Origin: Paenibacillus cremeus
GTDB lineage: Bacteria > Bacillota > Bacilli > Paenibacillales > NBRC-103111
NCBI RefSeq assembly: GCF_007786445.1
Contig: NZ_VNJI01000028.1
Location: 1-64,000 of the forward strand
Length of the DNA stretch: 64,000 nt
Reading direction: 5' to 3'
The translations under genes were made by a program, and so were the position numbers. Shown in pieces: positions 36,456 through 46,649 of the stretch. The notes under the pieces were generated by a model. That model worked only from the letters and a program-made list of their open reading frames with translations. It did not search any database and was not told the DNA's origin. Each line of letters opens with the position of its first letter. Positions within the stretch are counted from its first letter, which is position 1.

Positions 36456-37862
36456 ATGAGCGATCCGAAACGGGAAGTGCTGAGAATTGGTAATCGGGTG
36501 GAACTATTTGTTGACGATACCCTAATCCATCGAATGGAAAAGGCTTATCTTAAGCTGAATCCTCCGGAAAAGAAGGAAATTGTATTAACGATGGATCAGC
36601 CCTGGGAAGGCTCCGGCAGCGGGATTTATTGTACGGTTTTTAAGGAGGGCGATAAATACCGGATGTACTACCGAGGAACCTTTGACAACAGTTCTGATCA
36701 TTCCCATGGTCAGGCCTGCTGTTATGCAGAAAGTAGCGATGGGATTCATTGGGAACGACCGGAACTAGGGATTCACGAGTTTAATGGCTCGACCCGTAAC
36801 AATATTGTGATGCTCGGGCAAATTGCCCACAATTTCAGTCCCTTTCTCGATACTCGTCCGGGTGTTCCTACCAGTGAGAAATACAAGGCAGTAGCAGGTT
36901 ACGCGCCCAGAGGGTTGTTTACCTTTGTGTCCGAAGATGGCTTTCACTTCAGAAAGCTGCAAGAGGGGCCCGTCTTAACGAAGGGAGCATTTGATTCTCA
37001 CAATCTTGCTTATTGGGATACGGAAAGAAACAGCTATATTTGTTATTCCCGTTATTTTGCATCCTCCCTAGAACCGAACATTGAAGCACCACAGGATTCA
37101 GCCGTGTTCGTCGGAGTAAGGGCGATTCAGTACAGCACCTCGGAAGACTTTATCCATTGGACGGAGCCGCAACCGAACCGATATGATCGTGGGCCGCTAG
37201 AGCACTTTTATACGAATAGCACCGTGCCATGCCCCGGGGCGGAACATATTTATTTATCCTTTCCAATGAGATTTATGCCGGAGCGGTTCAAAATCGCAGG
37301 ACACAGTAAGGTGGGCATATCTGATAACACGTTTATGTCCAGCCGCGATGGAATGTTCTGGAAGAGGCCGTTTCGTGAAGCTTGGACCCGTCCCGGTCTC
37401 GATCCACGCAACTGGACTCAAAGAAGCTCGGCACCCGCCTGGGGCATATTGGAAACTTCCCCCGAGGAGTTTTCACTGTTCATTAATGAACATTATCAAT
37501 GGGATGATTCCCGAATCCGCAGAGTGACGGTGCCACGTCACCGGTTTGCTTCCGTTCACGGAGATTATACCGGCGGTATATTTACAACCAAACTACTGGT
37601 CGTGGAAGGCAATACGCTAAGCATCAACTACGCCACTTCGGCACCAGGTTCAGTTAAGGTGGGCCTCATCGATGACGCAGGTTGGCCCATTTCCCATTTC
37701 AGTACGGAGGATTGCGATATTATCTATGGCGATGAGCTGGAGCACACGGTGACATGGCGGGGAAATTCGGATCTGTCCCAATTTATTGGCAAGGCGGTTC
37801 GATTGAAGTTCGAGCTGAAGGATGCAGACATTTACGCGATGCAAATTGGTGCGGAAAGCTAA
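36456..37862 (+). CDS. Beta-propeller glycosidase-like protein 1
   Basis: A 468-aa protein without signal peptide. It has repeated propeller-type segments with the SSDGIHW turn (ESSDGIHWERP, VSEDGFHF, SRDGMFWKRP) and a C-terminal beta-sandwich, as in GH32/GH43/GH130-like proteins of hypothetical function. The beginning (RIGNRVELFVDDTLIHRM) matches a group of Firmicutes proteins usually left unnamed. An acidic residue near the start (VDD) could be a catalytic or binding Asp, but I cannot prove activity. It is probably cytosolic and acts on the imported glycoside. Paralogue follows. Confidence 0.7.
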   Translation: MSDPKREVLRIGNRVELFVDDTLIHRMEKAYLKLNPPEKKEIVLTMDQPWEGSGSGIYCTVFKEGDKYRMYYRGTFDNSSDHSHGQACCYAESSDGIHWERPELGIHEFNGSTRNNIVMLGQIAHNFSPFLDTRPGVPTSEKYKAVAGYAPRGLFTFVSEDGFHFRKLQEGPVLTKGAFDSHNLAYWDTERNSYICYSRYFASSLEPNIEAPQDSAVFVGVRAIQYSTSEDFIHWTEPQPNRYDRGPLEHFYTNSTVPCPGAEHIYLSFPMRFMPERFKIAGHSKVGISDNTFMSSRDGMFWKRPFREAWTRPGLDPRNWTQRSSAPAWGILETSPEEFSLFINEHYQWDDSRIRRVTVPRHRFASVHGDYTGGIFTTKLLVVEGNTLSINYATSAPGSVKVGLIDDAGWPISHFSTEDCDIIYGDELEHTVTWRGNSDLSQFIGKAVRLKFELKDADIYAMQIGAES

Positions 37863-37873
37863 AGGAGGATCCT

Positions 37874-39325
37874 ATGGAGGCTACGAGCCGTAATGTGAAA
37901 TTCACCTTTTTCGATAACCGCACCTACGAATATATCCGGGGCTTCGAACGAAAACTGGGCCAAGCGCAGAAATATAGCGGCAATCCGGTCCTCACCCCTG
38001 AGTTACCCAACGAATTTAAAAGGGCGCATTATTACGGAACCGCTTTATATGATGAAGACGAACAGCTGTACAAAACCTGGTATTCCTCACATTTCTATGG
38101 CGCTGCAATCGGAGAGTCCGATCCGAAGGCCTATTCCTACCTGAATTATGCGTATTCGTCGGATGGCATTCACTTTATCAAACCACAGCTGGACGTCGTA
38201 CCTGGCACGAACATCGTGCTGGATAATGAAGAGAGAACGCACGGCCCGTCTGTAATTCTCGATTCCGAGGAGCCGAACCCCAAGCAGCGTTTTAAGCTGG
38301 CCATGTCACCCTATACGAAGCACTGCAGCATCTTTATTTACGCTTCCCCCGACGGCATCCATTGGAAGCCGATGTTCGATAAGCCCGTGCTGGAGGTCGA
38401 AAGCGACTGTCACACTGGATTTTATCGCGATCCGGCATCCGGGGCGTACCGCCTGTCCTTTCGCATGCGCTGTCCCGACCGACGTGTCTGGGTGGCTGAA
38501 AGTCAAGACCTGCTGCATTGGACAAAGCCAGTACTGGCCTTGGAGCCGGATCAAATCGATTCCTGCTTTACGCAGTTTTACGGGATGCAGATGACCCCAT
38601 ATGGTCCGCTTACGATCGGCCTGATATCCATGTATGACACGTACGATTTCATTACCGATCCGAACTTCAATAAGATGGCCGGTACCATGGATGTTCAGTT
38701 GGCCTACAGTCGTGACGGATTTGGCTGGCATAGGTGCAAGCAGGGGGAAAAGGTGATCTCCCTGGGCGTGGAGGGAGAGTGGGACTCCACTTGTATCATG
38801 CCGTCTTCCACCATCATTTATCGTCCAGATGCCATGAAGCTGTATTATTCGGCTGTGCCGTTTGACCATTCCGGTTTCAGTCGCATTCCATACGACGAGA
38901 TCGATAAGGAATGCATAGGGTTAGCGGAGTTGCGGCCGGACGCCTTTGTCTATTTACAAGCCGATCAGGATGAATGCGAGTTGTTGACGCGGCCCTTTGC
39001 AATAGAACATGGAGATCTATATCTAAATGCAGCCGCCGCCAGTGGAGTGGTTAAGGTGGAGATTTGTGATACGGAAGGAAGAGCACTAAAGGGGTTTTCT
39101 TTTGACGATCACATTCCGTTTACCGGAGATAGCACGGCAGCTAGGGTTGAGTGGAAGGGAAATCCAGACATTTCTAGCTTCACACATCAAGTGATTCGGC
39201 TTAAGCTTCGTGCGTCCAATGCCAAGGTGTACTCCATCTTTTTCCCACATGGCGAAGATATAAAGGCATACTGGAGGTTTAAGGAAGTGTCTTGCTTGAA
39301 TCCTTTAAAGTACGACATTAGCTAA
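37874..39325 (+). CDS. Beta-propeller glycosidase-like protein 2
   Basis: A 483-aa cytosolic protein; ATG 37874 immediately after AAGGAGG, although the frame opens at 37754. Same fold as its neighbour: propeller segments with YSSDGIHF and ASPDGIHW, then a C-terminal beta-sandwich ending in SFTHQVIRLKLRASNAKVYS, matching the DLSQFIGKAVRLKFELKDAD ending of protein 1. The two are diverged paralogues and may form a hetero-oligomer or act on two linkages. Confidence 0.7.
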   Translation: MEATSRNVKFTFFDNRTYEYIRGFERKLGQAQKYSGNPVLTPELPNEFKRAHYYGTALYDEDEQLYKTWYSSHFYGAAIGESDPKAYSYLNYAYSSDGIHFIKPQLDVVPGTNIVLDNEERTHGPSVILDSEEPNPKQRFKLAMSPYTKHCSIFIYASPDGIHWKPMFDKPVLEVESDCHTGFYRDPASGAYRLSFRMRCPDRRVWVAESQDLLHWTKPVLALEPDQIDSCFTQFYGMQMTPYGPLTIGLISMYDTYDFITDPNFNKMAGTMDVQLAYSRDGFGWHRCKQGEKVISLGVEGEWDSTCIMPSSTIIYRPDAMKLYYSAVPFDHSGFSRIPYDEIDKECIGLAELRPDAFVYLQADQDECELLTRPFAIEHGDLYLNAAAASGVVKVEICDTEGRALKGFSFDDHIPFTGDSTAARVEWKGNPDISSFTHQVIRLKLRASNAKVYSIFFPHGEDIKAYWRFKEVSCLNPLKYDIS

Positions 39326-39356
39326 TTCGGGCCAGTAGTCGATAAGGAGAACGGTC

Positions 39357-40454
39357 ATGATGGAAAACGTCCGATTTGGGATTGTGGGCAGCGGATATTT
39401 CGGCGGAGGGCTCGCCAAAGTATTGTCGGGACTCCCGCACAGCGAAGTGAAGCTTGTGTATGGTGGTACAAGGGCGGGGAAACTGGCGGAGGAGCTTGGC
39501 TGCCGTCAAGTCTTAGCGCTGGAAGACATGATGAACAGCAGCGACATTGATGCTGTGATCGTTGCTACGCCCAGTCATCTTCATCGCGATCCAGTCATCT
39601 TAGCGGCCCAAGCAGGAAAGCATGTCTTTTGTGAAAAGCCGACGGCACTTTCCCTTATTGATTGTACGGACATGGTGCGGGCTTGTGAGAAGGCCCATGT
39701 TCAGATGATGGTCGGACATAGCTATTACTTTATAGACGGCCTGCTTCAAGTGCGCCGATGGGTGGATGAAGGTGTCATCGGCAAGCCCGTGGCCATCCAT
39801 TCAGAGAGGACCGGTTGGGAGTCACCGCAAGCGGTGGTCAGTTGGAAAAAGAACGTTGAAACCTCCGGGGGCCATTTATTTCACCATATTCATGAACTGG
39901 ATTTTCTGCAAACGATTATGGGACCAGCGATAGCCATTTGTACGGCGGGCGGCAATTTGACTCATCAGGGGGATGGCTACGGCAACGAAGAGGATGTGCT
40001 GATGCTGACCTTGGAATTCCAAGGTGGAGCAGTAGGGACAATGCAGTATGGCTCGGGCTTCCACTGGGGCGAGCATTTTGTCAAGATCAATGGAACCAAA
40101 GGTGCAATCCGAATCGATTTTAAAAGGTCGAAGATTTATTTGAGGAAAGACGGTCAGGAATCCGAGCATTTACTACACCGTACAGAAACAGAGGACGAGG
40201 AGCGGGCGAGCTTTTACCGAGGAATGGACGGAGGGATCGCCTACGGCAAACATAATTCGGAAATCGCATCTTTTCTGAAGGGTGTAATGGAAGCGGAAAT
40301 GACGACTTTTCGTGATTGTCTCCTTGGCTGCCCGATTCCTGGGTACCTAAAATCGCTGTTTGATGGCAGGGCAGCACGCTCATCCATAGCTGCAGCGGAG
40401 GCGGCGATTATCTCCTTAAAGGAAAAACGGTGGGTTCAAATCGGGTACAACTAA
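39357..40454 (+). CDS. Gfo/Idh/MocA family oxidoreductase 2 of region C
   Basis: A 365-aa dehydrogenase; either of two adjacent ATGs (39357, 39360), ribosome-binding site AAGGAGA. Rossmann motif GIVGSGYFGGGLA and family lysine CEKPTAL; substrate-side His pair in GGHLFHHIHELDFLQ. The layout fits sugar dehydrogenases acting on a glycoside. Confidence 0.88.
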   Translation: MMENVRFGIVGSGYFGGGLAKVLSGLPHSEVKLVYGGTRAGKLAEELGCRQVLALEDMMNSSDIDAVIVATPSHLHRDPVILAAQAGKHVFCEKPTALSLIDCTDMVRACEKAHVQMMVGHSYYFIDGLLQVRRWVDEGVIGKPVAIHSERTGWESPQAVVSWKKNVETSGGHLFHHIHELDFLQTIMGPAIAICTAGGNLTHQGDGYGNEEDVLMLTLEFQGGAVGTMQYGSGFHWGEHFVKINGTKGAIRIDFKRSKIYLRKDGQESEHLLHRTETEDEERASFYRGMDGGIAYGKHNSEIASFLKGVMEAEMTTFRDCLLGCPIPGYLKSLFDGRAARSSIAAAEAAIISLKEKRWVQIGYN

Positions 40455-40468
40455 GGAGGACACCTGCT

Positions 40469-41266
40469 ATGCATACGATGAACTTGTTTCGTTTGGATGG
40501 TCGGGTTGCCGTCGTAACCGGTGGCGCGGGGCTGTACGGCCTGCTGATCGTTCGCGCGCTGGCTGAAGCGGGGGCTCAGGTCGTGATGGCCTCGCGCGGG
40601 CTGGAAGGCTGCGGGGCTGCCGCCGACAAACTCAAAGGTGAGGGGTTGCAGGTGGTCGCCAAACAGCTAGATCTGGGGAGCGAGGCAAGTATTCACCGTT
40701 TGACTGAGGAGGTGGTCGAGGAATTCGGCCGAATCGATACGCTTGTTAATAACGCTGTCTCGAGAACAGGCCTTGCGAATCTGGACGAAACGACTTCGGA
40801 GGGCTGGGAGGACGCTGAGCGGGTGAACGGTACGGGGCTGATGCTGATGACGAAGGCCGTCGTTGGGCACATGTGCAGGCAGCGACATGGATCCATTATT
40901 AATATCGCATCGATCCAGGGCGTGGTTGGGCCGCATTTTCCCGTATATGGCGACACCGGGATGTCGAGCGGAATCGAATATACCTACACCAAGTGGGGAA
41001 TGATCGGCTTTACCAAATGGGTGGCCAATTACTATGCTGGTTATCACATTCGAGCCAACTGTATAAGCCCTGGCGGGTATAATCCAGGGCTGCTGCAGGA
41101 TGAGAGCAAGGCGCAATTCGCTGACAATTATCGCAAACTGACACCTATGGGCCGGTTCGCCGAGGAGGACGACATCAAAGGACCAACGGTGTTTCTCGCT
41201 TCAGAGGCTTCCCGATATGTCACAGGGCAAAATCTGATTGTGGATGGCGGCTGGACCAATTGGTAA
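40469..41266 (+). CDS. SDR family oxidoreductase 1 (extended substrate loop)
   Basis: A 265-aa short-chain dehydrogenase; ATG 40469, 8 nt after AAGGAGGA. Cofactor motif VTGGAGLYG departs from the usual TGxxxGIG. Catalytic Ser lies in NIASIQG and Tyr/Lys in YTYTK, but about ten extra residues sit between them compared with the canonical SDR at 47972. Closest relatives in the window are at 52460 and 51608, which share this feature. Confidence 0.87.
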   Translation: MHTMNLFRLDGRVAVVTGGAGLYGLLIVRALAEAGAQVVMASRGLEGCGAAADKLKGEGLQVVAKQLDLGSEASIHRLTEEVVEEFGRIDTLVNNAVSRTGLANLDETTSEGWEDAERVNGTGLMLMTKAVVGHMCRQRHGSIINIASIQGVVGPHFPVYGDTGMSSGIEYTYTKWGMIGFTKWVANYYAGYHIRANCISPGGYNPGLLQDESKAQFADNYRKLTPMGRFAEEDDIKGPTVFLASEASRYVTGQNLIVDGGWTNW

Positions 41267-41281
41267 CCAAGGGGGCGTACC

Positions 41282-42295
41282 ATGTATCGCGCAGCTGTGA
41301 TCGGACTCGGTAATATAGGGTTGCTGTTTGACATCCCGAGAAAAGTGATGCCACAGAGTCATTCATTAGCGTATCACTTACACAAGGACATCGAGTTTGT
41401 CGCGGCGGCAGGTGTCCGCCTGGAACAAGGGGACGCTTTGGTATCGATCGCACCCGAAGCTAAGTTTTATACTGATTTAAATACTATGTTAAAGGAGCAT
41501 GAGCTGGATCTGATCAGCATTTGCACACCCTCGGAGATAAGGCTCGAACTGCTCCGAAACGTATTTCAGCAGTCGCCCGTGAAGTTGATTTTTCTAGAGA
41601 AGCCGGTTGCGACAAGTCTTGCAGAAGGGGAAGCCATTGTAGCCTTAGCCCAGCAGTATAACCGAACCGTGGTAGTTAATTTATCCCGGAGATGGAGCGA
41701 AGCGGCAGGGCTCATGCGGCAAGCTGTACAATCCGGACATTACGGAAAAGTGAACAGGATCCACCTTCGGTATACAAGAGGAATTTACAATTATGGCTCC
41801 CATTTATTTGATCTTGTACGTTTTATCGCTGGAACGATCGATACAGTTCAAGTGCTGCGGCGGGTTCCCACCCGGCTCGACAATCGAGAGGACTGGACGT
41901 ATTCCTTTATCTTCACGGCGGAGAACGGGACGATTCCTGGGTATGCCGAAGCATTCGACGACCGGGATTATTTGATCTTTGAGATGGACCTGTTTCTGGA
42001 GAAGGGAAAAATCGAAATGCGCCAGAGTGGTGACGAAATCCGTTTCTATACAACTGACACGCATCCTATGCTGGGAGGTACGAATCAGCTCGTTCTGGAG
42101 TTGACGGAGCAAGACCTAAACAGCAGGTCCAGTATGATAATGAACGCGGCGGAGCATCTCGTCGAGATACTCCGAAGTGGAGCGAAGCCCATATGCTCGC
42201 TCGAGGACGGGATGTATCCGATGTATGTAGCTGAAGCGATAAATCGTTCGTACCGGAACAACAGGTCTAACGAAAAGGTGGTGATAACACCGTGA
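41282..42295 (+). CDS. Gfo/Idh/MocA family oxidoreductase 3 of region C
   Basis: A 337-aa dehydrogenase. Rossmann start AAVIGLGNIGLLFDIP with an extra segment (about 16-30) before the second strand, and family lysine in LEKPVATS. It ends in a 4-bp overlap with the PLP lyase, so product hand-over to that enzyme is likely. Confidence 0.85.
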   Translation: MYRAAVIGLGNIGLLFDIPRKVMPQSHSLAYHLHKDIEFVAAAGVRLEQGDALVSIAPEAKFYTDLNTMLKEHELDLISICTPSEIRLELLRNVFQQSPVKLIFLEKPVATSLAEGEAIVALAQQYNRTVVVNLSRRWSEAAGLMRQAVQSGHYGKVNRIHLRYTRGIYNYGSHLFDLVRFIAGTIDTVQVLRRVPTRLDNREDWTYSFIFTAENGTIPGYAEAFDDRDYLIFEMDLFLEKGKIEMRQSGDEIRFYTTDTHPMLGGTNQLVLELTEQDLNSRSSMIMNAAEHLVEILRSGAKPICSLEDGMYPMYVAEAINRSYRNNRSNEKVVITP

Positions 42296-43449
42296 GATCT
42301 GATTTAAAACGAGTACAGGAGATAATAACCTCCATCGATGTGCATAGTGAGGATTTGTTTGGCGCTGTCGTTCCGCCTACGTTTGAAAATACGATCTATC
42401 GGTATCCCGATTACGAAGCAGTGAAGCAGGTCGCAGAAGGTCGTGCGCATCGGTACGGCTACAGCAAGAACGGGAATCCGACAACCGAAGCGGTGGAACG
42501 AGTGCTGGCGGCGCTCGAAAAGGGAGAAGCGGCCAAATGCTTTTCCTCTGGAACAGCGGCGATCTATACCGTACTTTTAAGTGTGCTGGAGCCGGGAAGT
42601 CATGTCATTACCGTCAAGAATGTCTACGGCCGTACCTCGGACTTTTTAAAACGAACCTTTCATAAGTTCAATGTGCAGACCACGTTTGTGTCAGGTGAAT
42701 GGTTAGAGGAGTTTGAGGAGGCCATCCAACCAAATACAAGGCTGATTTATCTCGAAAGCCCAACCTCCTGGCAATTTGAATTGCAACCGATTCGTGCTGT
42801 TTCCCAGCTTGCCAAACAACATGGCATCAAGGTAGTGATCGATAATACGTGGGCGACACCGGTATTTCAGAATCCGCTCGAGCTTGGCGCGGACGCTGTC
42901 ATTCATTCCGCCTCTAAATATTTGGGAGGCCACAGCGATTTGGTTGCCGGTGTCGTGATTGGACCGAAAACTTGGATTTCCGATTTGCCCCAGTTGGGCG
43001 CTGTGCTATCCCCATACGAGTCAGCCAAATTGCTGAGGGGTGTTCGTACATTGGCTCTGCGTATGGAAAGGCATGAACAAAGCGCGCTGCGCATTGCCGC
43101 TTTTCTGGAGCAGGAGAATAAGGTGACCCGAGTGAACTATCCGGGCTTGGCAAGCTATCATCAATACGAGCTAGCGCAATCTCAAATGTCCGGGTGTAGC
43201 GGATTGATGTCATTTCACCTGGATGCAAATGAGGCAGGGATACGGTCCTTTATCGACTCGCTTCGGCATATTAGTATCGGTGGAAGTTGGGGAGGTTTTG
43301 AAAGTATTCTGTATGCTGCAGCCATGTCGGGAACGGAAGCGGAAGTAACGGCACGCGGCTTCGGCTTTACACAGATCCGGTTGTCCGTAGGACTGGAGGT
43401 GGCCGATACGTTGCTGGAAGACCTGCATACTGCACTCCAGCTAATTTAG
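42292..43449 (+). CDS. Cystathionine gamma-lyase/synthase-like PLP enzyme
   Basis: A 385-aa trans-sulfuration family (Cys/Met metabolism) protein, GTG start in a 4-bp overlap. PLP lysine Lys209 in SASKYLGGH, Asp184 in VVIDNTW, and N-terminal tetramer motif RYGYSKNGNPT. Such enzymes perform beta- or gamma-eliminations on amino acids with a leaving group. In this run it probably cleaves a substituted amino acid rather than cystathionine. Confidence 0.88.
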   Translation: MRSDLKRVQEIITSIDVHSEDLFGAVVPPTFENTIYRYPDYEAVKQVAEGRAHRYGYSKNGNPTTEAVERVLAALEKGEAAKCFSSGTAAIYTVLLSVLEPGSHVITVKNVYGRTSDFLKRTFHKFNVQTTFVSGEWLEEFEEAIQPNTRLIYLESPTSWQFELQPIRAVSQLAKQHGIKVVIDNTWATPVFQNPLELGADAVIHSASKYLGGHSDLVAGVVIGPKTWISDLPQLGAVLSPYESAKLLRGVRTLALRMERHEQSALRIAAFLEQENKVTRVNYPGLASYHQYELAQSQMSGCSGLMSFHLDANEAGIRSFIDSLRHISIGGSWGGFESILYAAAMSGTEAEVTARGFGFTQIRLSVGLEVADTLLEDLHTALQLI

Positions 43450-43480
43450 AACATAACCACTCAGGAAAGGTGGGGATCCG

Positions 43481-44590
43481 ATGCCGTTTGTAACGATTCC
43501 CGAATCCATTGATACACCTGCCGTCATTATTGATCTGGACCGGCTGAATGCAAATCTTCGCCGGACGGCTGACCTAGCCACCAAAGCTGGCGTACGACTC
43601 AGACCGCATACGAAAACTCATAAAAGCATATGGTTAGCGGGTGAGCAGCTAAAGTATGGCGCTTCCGGTATTACGGTCGCCAAGTTAGGTGAAGCCGAAA
43701 TCATGGTGGAGGGGGGAATCGACGACATCCTGATCGCTTTTCCTCTAGTCGGCCGTCAGAAGCTGGAAAGACTGGGCCAGTTGCTGAGAAGGAGTACGTT
43801 TTCCGTCAGTGTGGATAGCTATGAGGCCGCCCGAGGGTTATCGGAGCTGGGAGAGCATCTGGGCCAGCGTATTCCGCTTTATCTGGACGTAAATAGCGGT
43901 CTCGATCGTTGCGGAAAAGAGCCGGGAGAGGAGACAGCAGAGCTCGGGTTGCACATCGCCAAGCTACCTGGCATTCGGCTGGCTGCGCTCATGACCCATG
44001 CTGGTCATGCTTACGGAAAGGGTAGTGCGGAGGATTGGTTGGCAATCGCCCGCTCTGAAGCGGAAGCGCTTGTGGAAAGCCAACGTGTGCTGCGGCGTAA
44101 AGGTGTTGAAGTAACTGAGCTCAGTGTCGGTTCGACGCCTACGTCTAAATTTATAGGGCAGCTGTCTGGGTCAGGAATTACGGAAATACGACCGGGGGCG
44201 TATGTATTTGGTGACGGTTCCCAACTGTATCCAGCAATGATCAATGAAGCCGAATGCGCGATGCGTATTGTGGCGACCGTCGTCAGTACGCCGAGGCCGG
44301 GCACGGTCATCATTGACGCCGGCTCAAAAACATTGACTAACGATACCAGTCCACACCGCTTCGGATATGGCTTTATCGCAGAGCATCCGCAGGTGTTCAT
44401 CGAGCGTCTGAGCGAGGAGCATGGTATTTTATCGGTACCGGAGAAGACGAAGTTTCGAATCGGCGATCGGTTGTCCATCATTCCAAATCATTGCTGTACG
44501 GTTGTGAATCTGCATGACCAGTTGGTTGGTTTGCGCGGGGGTGTGGTTGAGTGCATGATCAACATTGATGCGAGAGGCCAAATAACGTAG
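43481..44590 (+). CDS. D-threonine aldolase/D-serine dehydratase-like PLP enzyme
   Basis: A 369-aa alanine-racemase-fold III PLP enzyme. Lysine in RPHTKTHK (42-48) and the metal pair His337/Cys339 in NHCCTVVN near the C-terminus, typical of the DSD1/DTA family. It acts on D-beta-hydroxy amino acids: retro-aldol to glycine plus aldehyde, or dehydration to a keto acid. It suggests that the imported compound contains a D-amino acid. Confidence 0.87.
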   Translation: MPFVTIPESIDTPAVIIDLDRLNANLRRTADLATKAGVRLRPHTKTHKSIWLAGEQLKYGASGITVAKLGEAEIMVEGGIDDILIAFPLVGRQKLERLGQLLRRSTFSVSVDSYEAARGLSELGEHLGQRIPLYLDVNSGLDRCGKEPGEETAELGLHIAKLPGIRLAALMTHAGHAYGKGSAEDWLAIARSEAEALVESQRVLRRKGVEVTELSVGSTPTSKFIGQLSGSGITEIRPGAYVFGDGSQLYPAMINEAECAMRIVATVVSTPRPGTVIIDAGSKTLTNDTSPHRFGYGFIAEHPQVFIERLSEEHGILSVPEKTKFRIGDRLSIIPNHCCTVVNLHDQLVGLRGGVVECMINIDARGQIT

Positions 44591-44677
44591 ACTGCGCATT
44601 CGAAGAGCGCAAGCGGTTTGCATCATAGTAGTTCAACCCCAAAAAACGTCTACATTGCGAGTAGGGAGTGAAACTAA

Positions 44678-45070
44678 ATGTCCATTCAGTTGCATACGAA
44701 CGAAGCGCCGGAATTTCCTCTTCCTTTTTCCCAGGCTTTACGGGCTGGGGATTTCATCTTTGTTTCCGGGCAGGTAGGCGTAGATCCGCAAACCCGGAAG
44801 GTGATAGGCGAGACCATCGAGGAACAAACGGTACAATGCCTTCGAAATATAGGGACGATCTTAAACGAAGCGGGTCTGACGTTGGACCATGTTGTGAAAA
44901 TCAACGCATATCTTTTAAGAGCTGAGGATTTCCCGGGCTATAACAAGGCCTACGAAGAAATTATGAAGCGGCCGTTTCCCGCACGCACGTCCATTGGCTG
45001 CTCCATCGGTTCTTACCTCGTTGAAATTGACGCCGTTGCTTATGCTCCTTCGGTTCGCAGTGGCGATTGA
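44678..45070 (+). CDS. RidA family enamine/imine deaminase
   Basis: A 130-aa Rid protein with the conserved Arg in FPARTSIGC and N-terminal SQALRAGDFIFVSGQVG. RidA-type proteins hydrolyse 2-aminoacrylate-like intermediates released by PLP dehydratases. Placement after three PLP enzymes fits that job. GAGTAGGGAG upstream. Confidence 0.9.
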   Translation: MSIQLHTNEAPEFPLPFSQALRAGDFIFVSGQVGVDPQTRKVIGETIEEQTVQCLRNIGTILNEAGLTLDHVVKINAYLLRAEDFPGYNKAYEEIMKRPFPARTSIGCSIGSYLVEIDAVAYAPSVRSGD

Positions 45071-45136
45071 GGTTTCGGCAAAACGGAAGAAAGAAGCACT
45101 TGATCTATGGTGTGCTTTACAAGGAGGTTATGTAAC

Positions 45137-46636
45137 ATGACAGGAACCGAACCGAAGCGCTTGACCCTCGCGGTTGCCGGTATCGTGCATGAAACGAATA
45201 CGTTTGCTCCAGGTGTTTCGGGGCTCGATCGCTTTCAAAGCGAATGGACGGAGGGTCTTGCGGCATTCTCCAACAGGTATTTTGGTACTCGAACTACGAT
45301 GGGCGGCGTCCTGACAGCAGCGTCAGATCTGGGCATTCAACTTGCTCCTGGCTTGTACACGGCTGCGACACCCAGCGGTATAGTCAGTGCGGAAGCAGCG
45401 GATACCTTGCTTGCCGCATTAGTTGACTCCATAGACGAAACGACGGATGGGCTGCTTCTAATTATGCATGGTGCGATGGTTTCGGAGCAGTATCAGGATT
45501 TTGAGGGAGAGTGTTTGCGCCGTTTACGGGATAAGCTTGGCAGTTACTTTCCGATTACCATGACACTTGACCTGCATGGCAATATTAGCCCAGATATGGT
45601 AAGGCAAGCGGATGTGATTGTTGGTTACGATACCTATCCCCATATTGACATGTATGAGCGCGCAGTAGAGGCCGTCCAACTGTTGGTAAAGACCATTCGG
45701 GGCGAGGTCCGACCCGCAACCGCTTACGGTCATACCGGCATGCTCGTCGTTCCGCAAGGGATGATGACTGAACTGTCGAGCATGAAGGAGATCATGGAAC
45801 GAGCGTTTGCCATTGAGGATGATCCGAAGGTTCTTAACGTGACAGTAGCTGGGGGGTTCCCTTACAGTGACGTCCCTGATGCTGGGATGTCCTTTGTCGT
45901 AACCGTAGATGAAGACCGCAGGCTAGCGGAACGGTATGCTCAGGAATTGGTGAGTTTGGCCTTGGAACGCAAGGAATCGTTTAATGTCGTCTATGCCTCG
46001 CCGAAGAAAGCAGTGGCTGAAGCATTGGCTTGGCCAGATGGACCAGTGATTTTGGCCGAAGGCTCAGATAATGTAGGGGGCGGAGCCCCAGCTGATGCTA
46101 CGCACGTGCTGGCGGAGTTAGTTGGTACCGGGCAACCCGCACTTGTCGTTATTTGTGATCCGGAAGCAGTGAAGCATGCTTATCAGGTCGGAGTGGGCGG
46201 AGACTTCGCCATGCCAACAGGTGGCAAATCCGATGGGGTGCATGGCAAGCCTGTTGCTCTGGAAGGTGTGGTCCGCGTACTGTTTGACGGACATTACAAA
46301 CACATCGGTCCCTATATGACCGGTCAGCAAGCCGAGATGGGTAAATCGGCCGTTGTCCAATGCAGGAAGCTAGCGGTGATTTTGACAGAAAAACGGGTCC
46401 CTCCATGGGATTTAGGTCATGTCATCTCGGCTGGCTTATGGCCGGAGGACTTCAAAATTATCGTAGCCAAATCTGCGATTGCCTGGCAAACGGCTTTCGG
46501 AAAGTTTGCCAAACATGCTATACACGTGGATTCTCCTGGGTGTTGCAGCGCGAATCTCCACCATTTTGACTATCGGCATGTAAGAAGGCCCATCTATCCT
46601 TTGGATTTAGCGCCAGAGCCCAGGCTTGGACCGTAG
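45137..46636 (+). CDS. M81 family metallohydrolase (MlrC-like)
   Basis: A 499-aa protein starting at ATG 45137 after AAGGAGG. Family motifs: GIVHETNTFAPG (13-24), LIMHGAMV and DLHGNIS for the metal site, and a C-terminal MlrC domain from about 300. MlrC hydrolyses linearised microcystin, a peptide with D- and beta-amino acids; related proteins lie in D-amino-acid catabolic clusters. It is therefore consistent with a non-standard amide substrate. Confidence 0.9.
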   Translation: MTGTEPKRLTLAVAGIVHETNTFAPGVSGLDRFQSEWTEGLAAFSNRYFGTRTTMGGVLTAASDLGIQLAPGLYTAATPSGIVSAEAADTLLAALVDSIDETTDGLLLIMHGAMVSEQYQDFEGECLRRLRDKLGSYFPITMTLDLHGNISPDMVRQADVIVGYDTYPHIDMYERAVEAVQLLVKTIRGEVRPATAYGHTGMLVVPQGMMTELSSMKEIMERAFAIEDDPKVLNVTVAGGFPYSDVPDAGMSFVVTVDEDRRLAERYAQELVSLALERKESFNVVYASPKKAVAEALAWPDGPVILAEGSDNVGGGAPADATHVLAELVGTGQPALVVICDPEAVKHAYQVGVGGDFAMPTGGKSDGVHGKPVALEGVVRVLFDGHYKHIGPYMTGQQAEMGKSAVVQCRKLAVILTEKRVPPWDLGHVISAGLWPEDFKIIVAKSAIAWQTAFGKFAKHAIHVDSPGCCSANLHHFDYRHVRRPIYPLDLAPEPRLGP

Positions 46637-46649
46637 AGGAGGAATGTGC

